Positions 33,801 through 44,503 of a stretch of DNA of 64,000 nucleotides are shown here, one piece after another. Position 1 is the stretch's first letter, and every line of letters begins with the position of its first letter. This DNA is from Cycas panzhihuaensis (Eukaryota; Cycadophyta). The notes beneath the pieces are model-generated. The model searched no databases. It had not been told where the DNA came from and saw only the letters and a program-made list of their open reading frames with translations. The stretch covers positions 196,919,741 through 196,983,740 of the forward strand of contig CM041465.1 of NCBI GenBank assembly GCA_023213395.1. The letters are read 5' to 3'. Both the position numbers and the translations under genes were made by a program.

Positions 33801-35852
33801 TGAAACTATTGTGCTAAGGCACAGATGGATAACAATGAACCTGCTTTAAAGGGATGACATTTTTCAGTGGTAGACTTGTGCTTTTGTTGCATTGATCCTT
33901 GTAATTAACTTTGGTTCTATGTACCTTTTTTAGAGGTTTCCATGATTGCATTAATCAGTGTTTCAGTTTCAGTGTTCTGTGGTGCTGAAATTCTTTATGT
34001 TAACATTTTCTTTGAGACTGAATGCAATTATATTCCTCTTTCATGTTTTGGAATCTTTTAACTAGCTATGGAAGAGCCTCATGTCAAGAATGTTGTGTTT
34101 AAAGTCTAAGCTTCTTTTCAGATTTAGAGTCTCTGTGTTAGCTATGGAAGTTATAGGGGCATTAAAGGCTTGTCTGAAGATTAATGTACTGAGTTTCACC
34201 AGTTTTTATGGAAATCATTTGATATTTCTGCTTGCTATTGCTTTTGTTTTGTTGCATTCATGCTGCAATGAATTTCCCTTTAATTTTGCTACAATTGGTG
34301 TGCAGGTGTACAAAATGACCATACAGTCCACTTAGTTCGCGGGGCATCATCCTCTGCAACTGCCAATCTGCCAGCTCCTGGGAATCCTGTGGCTTCAAAT
34401 AATGCTCCACAACCTGTTGGTGGAGTTTCCACAAATTACAATGGAGGCTTTGGTGTGGGGTCTCATATAGGAAGCACAACCTTTCCTGCATCGGGTGGAA
34501 ATGCGCCAGGTCAGAATGGTTTGGCAGGCATGTTTGGTTTGGGGTCTCCTGAATTGCAACCTGATCAAGAGCAATTGACACAGAACCGTGGTACAACACG
34601 GGACATGATGAGCAACATCCCTGCTATTCAGAGTCTGATGAACAACCCTGATTTGATGCGCAATTTGATAATGAGCAATCCGCAGATGCGTGAAATAATT
34701 GACAGAAACCCTGATTTGGCCCACATACTGAATGATCCTGGCACCCTTAGACAGACATTGGATGCAGCAAGGAACCCTGAACTAATGCGGGAGATGATGA
34801 GAAACACTGACCGAGCCATGAGCAATATTGAATCATCGCCAGAAGGTTTTAACATGCTGAGGCGCATGTATGAAACAGTTCAAGAGCCATTCTTGAATGC
34901 AACTACAATGGGAGGGCCTGGTGTGAATGAATTGGGCCCAAATCCGTTTGCTGCTCTGGGGTTGGGCCAGAATAGGGGTCAAGCACAAAATCCTTCATCA
35001 AATAATTCTGATACCACTACTGATTCAGCTGCTCCAAATACAAATCCTCTACCCAATCCTTGGAATCTCTCTTGTATGATGCTGTATTTACCCCTATAGT
35101 AATTTTTAACTGTGTTTAAATTGATAGTGCACCTATGATTTTTTTTTTTTTTTTTTTTTCGTTTTTTCCCTATCCTTTTTTCTTTTTGGTAGATTTCAAT
35201 TGATTTTCTGTTTTCATTTCTGTCAGCAAATACAGCAGGTGCAGGAGCTGCGGGTGGCCAGAGAACACCGGGCATTAGGGCAGCTTCTGGGATAGGTGCA
35301 CAACTGCCTGGGTTTGGTTTGCTGGACATTGGAGGTCCCGGTGGTGGTAGTGGTCTTTCGGATCCTGCCATGTTGCAACAAATGTTGCAAAATCCAGCTA
35401 TTATGCAAATGATGCAAGGACTTCTTTCTAATCCTCAATATATGAATCAGGTGGCTGATCTATTCTCCATGTTCTAGTGATATATTTCCTAAACAATATA
35501 TGTAATTAAGTTGGCCAATTGAGGCCAATTAGTTTTATATTTTATTTCAACTTGTATGAGAAACTGATACTACAGATTTTGTGTTTCCTGGCAGATTTTT
35601 AGCTCCTACCCACAATTCCGATCATTGTTAAATTCCAATTCGCAATTGAGAGAGATTATGCAAAATCCCGAATTTCTTCAGCAATTGACTAGTCCAGAGA
35701 GCATGCAGGTTGCTTCAATGAAGGTCTTGATATTGTATATTATAATGGCATCTCATTTTTAATTACTGATTTGGCAAATTGTTTTGTTTGCAGCAAATGC
35801 TTTCATTGCATCAGTCTCTGTTGTCACAGATCAATAGAACGCAATCAGGACA
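27647..35852 (+). CDS. DSK2: ubiquilin/DSK2-like ubiquitin receptor, 5' five exons
   Basis: Five exons (27647-27860, 34306-35073, 35227-35450, 35595-35708, 35794-35852) join in frame through GT-AG introns and give 459 codons plus 2 nt. The N terminus is a ubiquitin-like domain (residues about 13-87). The rest is Met/Asn/Pro-rich with STI1-type repeats. The family binds the proteasome through UBL and ubiquitin chains through a C-terminal UBA, delivering clients for degradation and autophagy. No UBA was found in the window. There is no internal stop in the exons, so the gene appears functional at least to exon 5. Confidence 0.9.
28499..29365 (+). mobile_element. LTR A of non-autonomous LTR element in DSK2 intron 1
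   Basis: Aligns with 30922-31585 and then 33330-33604. Examples: CAAGGATTTGAGGATG against GAAGGATTTAAGGATG; GGTGACCAAGCAGCCGATGACTGG against GGTGACCAAACGATCAACGATTGG; and the final block TGGAAGTTGGAGATTGTTGAAGGA against TGGAAGCTGGAGATTATAGAAGGA. It ends ATGTGCA before a primer-binding-like site. The start at TGCCCCCAATTTG is approximate. Confidence 0.7.
29373..29384 (+). other. primer-binding-like site after LTR A
   Basis: TAGTGTTAGAGC against TGGTATCAGAGC, the tRNA-iMet complement; differences are mainly transitions. A second close match, TGGTATTAGAG, lies at 29436-29446. Confidence 0.6.
29385..30921 (+). mobile_element. internal region of the intron-1 LTR element, no coding capacity
   Basis: About 1.5 kb with no gag or pol block in any frame. 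It ends in TAAGAAAGAGGGAGAAA (30905-30921), a fair polypurine tract just before LTR B. The lack of coding sequence suggests a non-autonomous element mobilised by another element's enzymes. Confidence 0.5.
31995..32213 (-). pseudogene. LINE-3 RNase H remnant
   Basis: The reading [15 protein letters not shown] corresponds to the E-G-D-S block of LINE RNase H, with its catalytic Asp. The N-terminal D-G-A block is not clean and lies upstream among stops near 32380-32400. Confidence 0.6.
32516..32866 (-). pseudogene. LINE-3 zf-RVT remnant
   Basis: A 116-residue open stretch reads [24 protein letters not shown] and later [18 protein letters not shown], the zf-RVT region. The first cysteines and the upstream K-I-F block lie in another frame near 32880-32960. 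Confidence 0.75.
33605..33675 (+). repeat. second copy of the internal start after LTR B
   Basis: AAATTTTGGTATCAGAGTTGAC with a near-exact primer-binding site (33612-33623) follows LTR B. The next 50 bp match 29385-29430 (GATCCAGGATTTGGTTAGCCAGATGGTTC against GATCTGGGCTTCAACTACCCAAATGGTTC). Confidence 0.65.
34306..35073 (+). CDS. DSK2: DSK2 exon 2 (end of UBL, first STI1 repeats)
   Basis: 768 nt. It completes the UBL (HTVHLVRG), passes a Gly/Asn/Pro-rich linker, then encodes the first STI1 pair: [37 protein letters not shown] and [19 protein letters not shown]. It ends in a Pro/Asn-rich linker (NTNPLPNPW). The donor chosen, CTT followed by GTATGA at 35074, restores frame with exon 3; reading on would reach a stop at 35097. 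Confidence 0.9.
35227..35450 (+). CDS. DSK2: DSK2 exon 3 (linker and second STI1 region, first part)
   Basis: The acceptor TTCTGTCAG follows a 153-bp intron containing a 22-T run (35138-35159). The reading is an Ala/Gly-rich linker, then [20 protein letters not shown] and [11 protein letters not shown]. The donor is CAG followed by GTGGCT, phase 0. Confidence 0.9.
35595..35708 (+). CDS. DSK2: DSK2 exon 4 (second STI1 region)
   Basis: 38 codons: [20 protein letters not shown] then [17 protein letters not shown]. The acceptor is TTTCCTGGCAG and the donor CAG followed by GTTGCT; phase 0 on both sides. Confidence 0.9.
35794..35852 (+). CDS. DSK2: DSK2 exon 5 (end of second STI1 region)
   Basis: 59 nt reading [18 protein letters not shown]; the donor ACA followed by GTAAGTGC leaves phase 2. 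The family continues here with a Gly/Asn linker and then the UBA, which was not found downstream. Confidence 0.85.
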
Positions 35853-36268
35853 GTAAGTGCTAGTTTACAGACTGATCCTCGAAGGTCTTACACTATAATA
35901 ACTTTATCAGAACCCTTATTATTCGTTATTTTTCTTGTGCAGGCTTGGTATTTTATTATATCATTTGAAAGTTGCTCAAAAATAAAATTACAGATAAGCT
36001 CAGTAAAAAATTTGAGTTTTTTTCGTTGTGAGAGATGATTCTATTGATGGGAATATTTACACAATGATACAGTGAAAAAGCTGGCCTCTAGGACATATGA
36101 GCATCTTGAGGGTAACATACCTCTGCAGACAGATCAGAATTAGTGTAAATAAATGCAAAGCAAACATATATTGTCCAATAGAACATCTCATCAGTACAAC
36201 TACTCATATTATAGTACCAATGAAAAAACCAAAGTAGAACTTGTTCTAGTTAGCTGGGATGGGGGGGT

Positions 36269-36354
36269 GGATCAGGTTTGGCTGGTTGAATCCTTTCTAA
36301 AAAGCATTTAAAAAACAAGTGCATGCATATCATAATGTGATAATCTCACAAACA

Positions 36355-36385
<31 letters not shown>

Positions 36386-36690
36386 GTAGTAATTTAATGC
36401 AAAAAGAAAAAATAAAACACAAGATCGGGTTTGGCCAATTGAATCCTAACTAAAAAGCATTTAAAAAAATGTGCTTGCATATCATAATGTGGTAATTGCA
36501 TATATGTAGATATATAGTAATGTATTCCAAAAAGAAAAAATAAAACACAAGGTTGGGTTTGGCCAATTGAATCCTACCTAGAAAGCATTTAAGAAAATGT
36601 CCATGCATATCATAATGTGGTAATTGCATATATATATATATATATAGATATATAATTTAATGCAAAAAGAAAAAAATTAAAACACTGATT
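36269..36690. repeat. three-copy tandem repeat with AT microsatellites
   Basis: Units begin GGTTTGGC(C/T)(A/G)(A/G)TTGAATCC at 36275, 36428 and 36556, each followed by a TAGAAAGCATTTAA-like block, GCATATCATAATGTG, and an (AT)n tract of different length. Periods are 153 and 128 bp; the AT tract (longest near 36355-36380) explains most of the difference. It lies in the presumed last intron. Confidence 0.85.
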
Positions 36691-39600
36691 ACTTCTTCCT
36701 AATCAAGGTCCTTTTTTTTCTCTTGATATTTTTTTAATAATATCATAAAGACAATAAACAAGGACTTGTTATTTGCTTGAATGGTTTACCACATTACATT
36801 CTTTTGATGCTCTATAGTTATTTTTCTTGTATGTCTTGTGATATGGTTGAGGGTGGTTGTTTTCTAGGAGTTCCTATATTCGTTTTCATAATGGGAAGAG
36901 AATTGTTACGAACCAATAATTACAACCCTTTGTAATGAACTAACACATCCTTTGGGTTATGATATTGTTTGCGAGTATTTAAAGCTTGGAAGAGTGATGG
37001 ATGGATATCGTTGAATTATTATCTGAAGCTTCAACTATTTGGAGGCATCCGCAAGTAGTGATGTTTTTTAGAGGGAGCCCTTGCCTCGAAGAGGGCCAAC
37101 TTTCATATATTTGACTATTACTTGTATTATTTTTTGTCATTATTCAATATTCTTTTCTTATTTGTATTAATCTCCTCTTGTGGCTACGTTATTGAACTCG
37201 TTGGATTTTTTACAAGTCTTTAGGAGTCCCTATATCCCTTTTCACACTAGGAAGAGAACTATAGAATACTAGAAGAATGCCATGCAATCAATCATCCAAG
37301 TAAATAACTTGACCTATATTCTATTGAATTATTCACCATGGTTGCCACCTTCTCTAGCTATAGCTCTTAAAAAAAAAAAAAGAGAAATGAAAAAAAAATC
37401 TTATGAATTTTTGCACATGAGCATCATAATGTAATAATGATAATTCAATTGATTTTCATCATAATTATTTAATGTGTCATTTTGTACGTGTTTATTATTG
37501 AATGATTATTGATCAATTTTAATGTTTATTATTTTATTATGATTACTATTATTATTTTATTTATCGAATTGTTCAATGTTTCATTGTGTATGTGTTTAAT
37601 GATTGTTCTTAGTGTTTATGATTTATTCTTTCTTTCTTTCTTTATTTTTAATTTTTAATTTAAAAATTATTGAATTCAAACTTTCAAACCTTATTTTTGG
37701 CGGAAAGAATTGGGTTCTTTGAGTTCTTAAATCCATGAACCCTTGAACTAGTGAACCCAACAACCTTGGTTTGCATCGTATTTCTTTGAGTCACATTCAT
37801 TTGGATGTAGTCAAATGTTTGATGTTGTGGTTGTATGAGACTTGCATGATTGTAACGAGGAGATGCATTATGATTTTATTTTATAGTTAAAGATGTGAGA
37901 CCAAATAAATGAATACAGGGGAGATGAAAACATGGGACATGTCACATCATTGTCTTTGTGGAAGCTTATGGATACTCCATGCTAGAGTGGTAAAGTATGG
38001 CACTTCGTATTTTGGATCAATCTGGTAGTGCTTCTAGTTGCAAGAATGATCATAGTACTTTTGAGTTTATTTGCTCTAGCAAGAGGAGCAAATTGAAAGC
38101 AACACATAGTCTATTGTTTTTGTAAATAAGGACTTATGTTTGCTTAATTTGCAATTTATTGAAAGATAGATCTAAATTGCGTGTTGACAATTCTTGTCTT
38201 GTTATCATGCTAATGTTGATGATGGTGAGAGATGAAGATATGGATGATAATGGGGATGTTTTGGTATAGCTTAATGTTTGATTTCATCATTTGAAATGTT
38301 GAATATCATAGTCACCCTTGAGATTTGAGTTTGTGATTTCTATTTGATGAGTTTGTGAATATAGAGTATCTAGTACTCATTCGGAATAATTATTATAGAA
38401 GTTTGACCTTTGATTAGAAAAATATTTGTTTTTTTTTGAACAATCATAAAAATGCACATTGAAAAAAATCCATGTCATTTTTAAATCTTTTTTTAAAATA
38501 TTTTTTTGAATAATTTTATTTTTTTGGAAATTTTTTGCCCTATTGTATTTCATTTTTTTTAAGCATGGTTACTTTGGCATTCACCTAAATAATTGAACAC
38601 TCCATATTTAACCCCCATACTTGCATTTGATACATATATGATACTTGGGATAATTGCATGTCTTGCATATGTATCCTAATCATATCTCATATTGGGTTGG
38701 ATTCAATGCTATATTGAACAATGTATTCTAGCTTGATGGGCCCCATACAACAATATACAAGAATAGTTTGGGTAGACTTGCAAATGTTTTGGCCATATAT
38801 GGTACCCATCTCCATTATTAAAAAAAGGATATTAAAGAGAAGAAAATTAAAAGTCACTTAGAAATTGTAAAGTTTCTCTAATATTTATCTTCATTTGTAG
38901 CAATTGATTTTTAATTTAAGGAGTTACTCCCTTGAAAACCTAGAATTTACTATATTTTTATATTCATAAATTTTAAATGTATTGTATTCACTCTTTGCTC
39001 CTTTTTGTACAGTTCTAGTTCCTGAGGTTCATGCCCTTTCAAAAAAGGAGGCATGTTAGCTTTAAGATCTATGCAATTTTTTTTTTGCCCTTTTCAAGTG
39101 GAGGTCTTCTAGTCTAGTCTAATTTAATGGTATACCCTTCTTAGTCCTTTGCCTATAACTATGATGTTGCAAGGGGCTTCTTGCTTTATGAGACACTCCA
39201 GTCTTTGTGAATAGAATTGAGCCCCAATTGTCAATGAGATGTTTTAAGCATAGTTGTATTATTACCTTGTCTGTGTATACATTTATCCACAAGGCACAAC
39301 TTGTCAACATGACAAACCTTAACTTGGTAATCAAACAAACAAATGGGGGTTTGTTAAGAACCTCAACATTGATTTTATGCTTCCAAATAGAGTGGTAAAT
39401 TTTCGCTTGGAGTAATGATGAAAGTAGTAGACCAATGCTTAATATCTCTAAGCAGTTAAGTGTTTTTTTGCCCCCCATAAAAGTTGTATGCAAGCCTTCT
39501 AAAGATGTTCAAACCTTTTGTTTTAAACAAACTTAAGAGTTATTAAAACTCCTAACATTTGTGAAGTCTATGCACAATTGGGAATTTGGCTCAATAAGCT

Positions 39601-40161
39601 TATGTATATGGAAGTGGAGAATTGGTGAAAGCTTGGAGTGACATTCTAGGCCTAGTCCTTCGATCATACGTATGCATGCCATACTTTTAGTTTGGGAGGG
39701 AGATAGTTGGGGGATTGTAGCAAACCCATTGCAAGTCAGTTTTATTGTTTATTTAAACCAAGTCAGTTTTATAATTTGTCTTTATTTAAATCAAGTTGGT
39801 ATTTATAAAATAGCATATAAAAATATGTGAGTGTGATGTGAACATTCTCATGGCTTTCTATTTTTCTTATAATGGATTAATTTGCACTTTTGTGGCTGTT
39901 TGGTGCTATATGCTATCATTTTGCTCTCTATTATTAAGATTTATTATCATCATTACATTGCTATTGCTATTTATACATCTGTTCTTATTTTTGGCTATTA
40001 TCTACCATTACACTTCTATTTGTTGTGTTATGCTCTGTTGTGGACTATTCTAATTGGTATTTGAGTTCTAATCTTGATTCTCTTTATAGTTCGAGTTCAA
40101 TGTGTTTTATCTTTGTTATAATCGATTGCATGACAAATAAAGGTTGCCCTTCGCTATGTGG
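36691..40161. other. gene-free AT-rich stretch
   Basis: There are no convincing coding blocks. Low-complexity tracts occur at 37371-37398 (A-rich) and 37624-37643 (TTCT repeats). A purine-rich tract followed by TGTAGCAAACC at about 39698-39727 could be an old polypurine tract and LTR start, but no partner was found. Open frames at 39119-39493 have no recognisable family. Confidence 0.45.
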
Positions 40162-40179
40162 TGAAGATGAAAGATGTTT
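40162..40179. repeat. LINE-2 target site duplication, left copy
   Basis: TGAAGATGAAAGATGTTT, 18 bp, identical to 45720-45737, next to the T run of the LINE tail. Confidence 0.9.
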
Positions 40180-40333
40180 TTTTTTTGATAGGGTAAAAAT
40201 GAATTATAAGTGGGTTTGAAACAGGATCCCACAACCTAGTACATCAAGAAACTTTAGGCAACCGAGTCATAGATGACCGTGATATCCCCACGATTTAGGC
40301 ATAGAAACTGCAACGCCAGGACAAGCCCCATGG

Positions 40334-40800
40334 CTAGCTATCACGGACCCTGCCCTTCTCAACCAGAACCATAAGATCCTCAGGAAAGTCGTTTCTCCAA
40401 ACCGTAGCTTTCTTTTGCCTAACCCCCCAGTTTGCGAAAAAGTCGACCACTTTGTTTCCCTCTCTTAACATGTGCTTTAATTGGACGTTTTCTAAGCCTT
40501 GTAGACTCTCCTTCGCGTCATTGATCATAGGTTGAAATCTCCAATCCGGGGAAGCTGAGCCCTTCAGCGAATTGATGACTGTCAAAGAATCCCCCTCAAT
40601 TATCAATCTCCTGGAACCACCGTCAAGGGCCAAATCGATGGCCTTAAGTATGGCGCTCGTTTCCGCAAAGTGGTTCGTTTGGTGGTCGTAATATTCCGCA
40701 AGGGCCCATATAGGGTTCCCTAGATTATCTCTACATATGCCCTCGCCCCCAGCTTCACCAGGGTTCCCTTTCGAAGCACCATCAAAGTTGATTTTTAGCC
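40334..40800 (-). pseudogene. LINE-2 RNase H domain
   Basis: The reading NFDGASKGNPGEAGGEGICRD, then HFAETSAILKAIDLAL, then IIEGDSLTVIN and, near the end, VVDFFANWG, gives the catalytic D, E, D and D. The frame is open from about 40800 to the stop near 40334, so the domain looks intact in itself. Confidence 0.82.
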
Positions 40801-40947
40801 AGGACTCTTCAGGGGGTAACCAGGAGCTAAATCTTACCTTGGTTGCCTTGAATGCTGGCTCTATCCCCTAATTTAGCAGGATCCTATTTTTTGTCAAGGT
40901 AATTTGTTTCTCCTCAATGTTTCTAACATTCTCCCTAATCCCCGTGG

Positions 40948-41448
40948 CTATTTTGTTGAAGATAGCATACTGGTCCATCTATCTCCCTGGAAGATTCTTC
41001 TATTTCTTTCCTTCCATATATTCCACGATAGTATCGGAAATGCACTCTTCCAAATATTGCTTAAGACTTTGCTTTTGAAAGGGCTTTGCCAAGCGGTCCA
41101 TTGGTCCACTACCTTTTCAGAAAAGGCCCAGCACACCTCTAGTTTGCCCAGTAGCAACCCCCATACCTCTCTCAAATAGGGACACCAAAGGAGGATATGG
41201 TCCATGGTTTCGTCTTCTTTGTAGCATAGAATACACCTGTTGGTCATATGGAATCCTCTCTTTTTAAGGTTGTCCACAGTAAGAATTTTGTTCCTTAGGC
41301 AGATCCACCAAAAAATTGCAATCTTGGGGATAAGTGGTAGTTTCCAGACCCCTTCTAATATTTCATTCCTCTGGTCTCCTCTCTCTAGGCATAGGAATAG
41401 GTAACCCTGTTTGGCAGCGTACTCCCCCGATGGGTTTAAGGGCCACAC
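40948..41448 (-). pseudogene. LINE-2 zf-RVT region
   Basis: The 166-residue open stretch includes LPLIPKIAIFWWICLRNKIL, TNRCILCYKEDETMDHILLWC and [18 protein letters not shown]. It has the K-I-x-x-F-x-W, C-x2-C and H-x4-C layout of the zf-RVT region. It ends in a stop just before the RNase H linker, one of few breaks in ORF2 of this copy. Confidence 0.88.
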
Positions 41449-41772
41449 TATAGTGTCCGGGGAGGTCGTCCTTGGAATGTAGCTTTTGCCCAGAATCCTT
41501 TTGATTTTGGATAGTCCATCGTGAAGTAGCTGCTCCCTTTGAAGTTCCTCGAAGTTTCTCCAATTTTTAGCTCTCCCTGACCCAACCCAATAATCCTTTA
41601 CAAAGGAGCCATATAATCTTTCACAGGGGGCCTAGATAGGTGCTAGATCAGGGTACTACTTTAAGCCTTTGTCACAGCACCAGGCGTCCTTCCAGAACTT
41701 TATGGAGCTGCCATCGCCCAGCCTCCATTTCAGACCTTCTCTTATCGCATTCCATGCTTTAAGGATGCTTCT

Positions 41773-43215
41773 TCATATGATTGAGCCGACCGGAGAAGCT
41801 AGGTTTTCGAGGAGAGAACCACCTTGGAGATATTTCCGTGTAAGGATCTTCTCCCACAGTCTCTCATCGCCTTTGACTAGACGCCAACCCAGCTTAGCCC
41901 CGAGAGCAACATTAAAGGCTGGAATTTTTCTCAGATTAAGGCCTCCGGCCCATTTCGGAGTGCAGACTTTATTCCAACTCACCAGGTGTATCCTACCTTT
42001 GTCCTCAACCCCGGACCATAGAAATCTCTTTTGGATGGATTCGAGTGTAGACGAAATACCAGTCGGCAATCTAAAGATAGACATCCAGAAAACTGGAATA
42101 CTTTGAAGCGTAGAAGCCACTAGCTGGAGCTTCCTTGCTAGACTTAGAAGAGCGCCTTTCCAACCAGCCAGCTTTCTTTGCATCCTGTCGATGAGGGGGT
42201 TCCACATGTCCTTAGACATCTTGCCTTCGGATAGGGGCATACCAAGATAAGTTGTGGGAAGCTTCTTGATGCCCATCTCCAGGATCCCACTAATCCTTCT
42301 TTGGGTGCCCTCCGGGGTGTTTATGAAGTAAACGTTACTTTTGTTCAAATTGACCTTCTGATTCGTGGCCGTATCAAAGTGTCCCAAGGTCTCCTTGATC
42401 TTAATGGCCTCTTTAATGGCTGCCTTCCCCAAGAAGATATTGTCATCTACAAATTGGTGGTGGACTACATTGTCCACCCGTGATGTCGGCTTTATACCTT
42501 TAATAATCCCTTGTCTTCTAGCTGCCTCCATGGTTTTGCCCAACATTTCAGCCATGGTTATATAGAGAAAGGGAGAAAGAGGATCGCCTTGTCTCAATCC
42601 TCTAAAACCCGGGAAGAATTTGGAAGAAGATCCATTGATAATGATTGAGTATTGTGGGCTGGCTATGCAGAGCTTAATCCAAGTCTGCCATAAATCCCCA
42701 AAGCCAAATGCCTCTAGGCAGTCTAAAAGGCAATCCCAGGAGACCCTATCAAAGGCCTTTGTGAGGTTGATCTTAATAAGCATCGCAGGCTCCTTCCTCT
42801 CCTTGACCGAATGGATTGTTTCATGGACCACTATAAAGCCATCGTAGATTTGTCTTCCCTGGAGGAAACCATCCTGGTTTTGAGAGGTAATGTTCGGCAT
42901 GATCTTCTTTAATCTATTGGCCAGAACCTTTGTTAAGATCTTATATTTAACATTACAGAGGCTAATGGGGCGATACTCCTCCATTATCTTCGCCCCTTCC
43001 TTTTTCAGGATAAGGACAAGGAATGTGGCCTGCCATTCTTGTAGGATCTTATGATTTGAATAGAATTCTTGCAATGCCTCCATAAGATCACTCTTAATGA
43101 TATCCCAAAATTCCTGAAAGAACCCCGGAGGAAATTTGTCGGGGCCCAGAGCTTTGTCTCTCTTCATACCAAAGAGAGCCGATCTGACCTCTTCCTGGGT
43201 AAAAGGAGCTGTCAC
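41773..43215 (-). pseudogene. LINE-2 reverse transcriptase, 480-residue open frame
   Basis: The frame opens with FTQEEVRSALFGMKRDKALGPDKFPPGFFQ. It continues with YRPISLCNVKYKILTKVLANRL, INLTKAFDRVSWDCL (first catalytic Asp block), RGLRQGDPLSPFLYITMAEML and VVHHQFVDDNIFLGKA (FVDD), followed by the thumb (TTYLGMPLSEG, RKLAGWKGALLSLA). RT blocks 1-7 are all present, so the domain itself looks intact. A stop near 43266 and others downstream separate it from endonuclease and zf-RVT, so the ORF2 protein as a whole is broken. Confidence 0.92.
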
Positions 43216-44350
43216 CAGTTTGGGAATGTTCCTTAGAAAATCCTTCCTTCTATCCCTGTCACCGTCCTACGGCTTGGTATGTAAATCCTTGAAGTAGTCG
43301 CTAGCCAGGTCCTTCATATCTTCCGTGGAGTTTACTACCGAGCCGTCTTCCCTTTGAAGGTTGGTTATCCTGTTGCTCGCTCTATGCTTGGCAGTGGTCA
43401 TGTGGAAAAATTTAGTGTTTCTATCCCCTTCGGCCAACCATATTGGCCTGGATTTTTGCCTCCAATGAATTTCCTCTTTAATAAGGATCTCCTCCAAACT
43501 TTCAACCAATTCCTTTTCTGTCTTGTCCAGATCTAGGGATCTGCCCTCCCGTTGTATCCTATCCTCAATTTCTTTTAGATCCATAATGGTTTTATCCTTG
43601 AGTACATAAATGTTTTGGAAGACTGACTTATTCCATATTTTTACTTGCCTTTTTACCCAGTTTAATTTCTTCGAGAATCTATACATGGCGTGGCCACATA
43701 TTTGAACACCCCACCAATCCTCAATCTTGTTTCGAAAGTCGGGGTGTTTGAGCCACATCATTTCGAATCTGAAAGGTGATCCAGTGTATTTTCCCATATC
43801 TGAAAATTGAAACAGGAGTGGAGAGTGGTCTGATCTTATTTTCGGCAGAGCTTCTAGGGTAAAATCCTTGAAGCACCTCGGCCAGTCATAATTGACCAGC
43901 ACCCTGTCTAGTTTAATTTGGATTAGATGTTCGCCGAGTCTCTTATTGGACTAGGTGAATGATGTGCCCCTTAACTTCACGTCCTCAAAACCCCCTTGTT
44001 GCAGGAAGCCACCGAACTCATTCATACTACTGGTCCAGCCACCTAGACCCCCTCTTTTGTCTCCTGGGCACAATGCTGTATTGAAGTCCCCCGCTAGAAG
44101 CCAAGGGGCACCGCAGTCCCTGTGGACTTCCAATATTCTGTCCCATAACCTCTTCCTGTCCTCCTAAAGGTTTGGGGCATAGACATTAGTGGCTAACCAT
44201 CTTAGATTGTTACTTCTGTTAGTTAGCCACAAAGAAACAAAGGATTCCTCTACCATATAAATTTCCCCGGACCATACATTCGGGTCCCATAATACCATTA
44301 AACCCCCAGCTCCTTGAGCATAGCCTACTTCTGTGCCCTTCGCTTTCCTC
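43216..44350 (-). pseudogene. LINE-2 AP-like endonuclease and linker
   Basis: From the right: fragments near 44300 of the N-terminal endonuclease strand, then WLLAGDFNTALCPGDKRGG (G-D-F-N intact) at 43951-44133, then EALPKIRSDHSPLLFQF (S-D-H) at the start of 43267-43902. The rest of that 211-residue stretch is the helical linker to RT (RPIWLAEGDRNTKFFHMTTAKHRA). Stops near 43950 and 44165 break the domain. Confidence 0.85.
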
Positions 44351-44503
44351 CATATATTTTGTTTCTAATTCTTGGACCATTCTTCAAGTTTAGCTTTGTT
44401 TCAGGCAAAAACATTAAATTTGGAAGATGTCTAGCTCTCATATCTCTGATAATCCTCTATTTTGAGGGGGCATTCAGTCCCCTAACGTTCCACGATATGA
44501 GTT

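Larger units (their letters stand above)
27861..34305 (+). other. DSK2 intron 1 (6445 bp)
   Basis: It begins GTAAGT at 27861 and ends in TTGGTGTGCAG. Phase 1 on both sides: the split Gly codon is restored and the UBL strand continues as [12 protein letters not shown]. The intron is enlarged by an LTR-type element with a nested LINE; the parts at about 27861-28498 and 33676-34305 look like original intron. Confidence 0.85.

Noticed and set aside
34258-34867. Minus-strand open frames over DSK2 exon 2
   Set aside because: Shadows of the real plus-strand exon; the plus frame has strong STI1-type similarity and good splice sites.
34389-35099. DSK2 exon 2 read as a complete single-exon protein ending at 35097
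   Set aside because: The tail after the GTATGA donor is not conserved, whereas splicing to 35227 restores the family reading in frame.
39119-39493. 124-residue minus-strand open frame
   Set aside because: No recognisable domain, AT-rich, and no spliced or element context; probably chance.
39698-40161. Possible polypurine tract and LTR start (TGTAGCAAACC)
   Set aside because: No matching second LTR in the window and no pol sequence recognised upstream.
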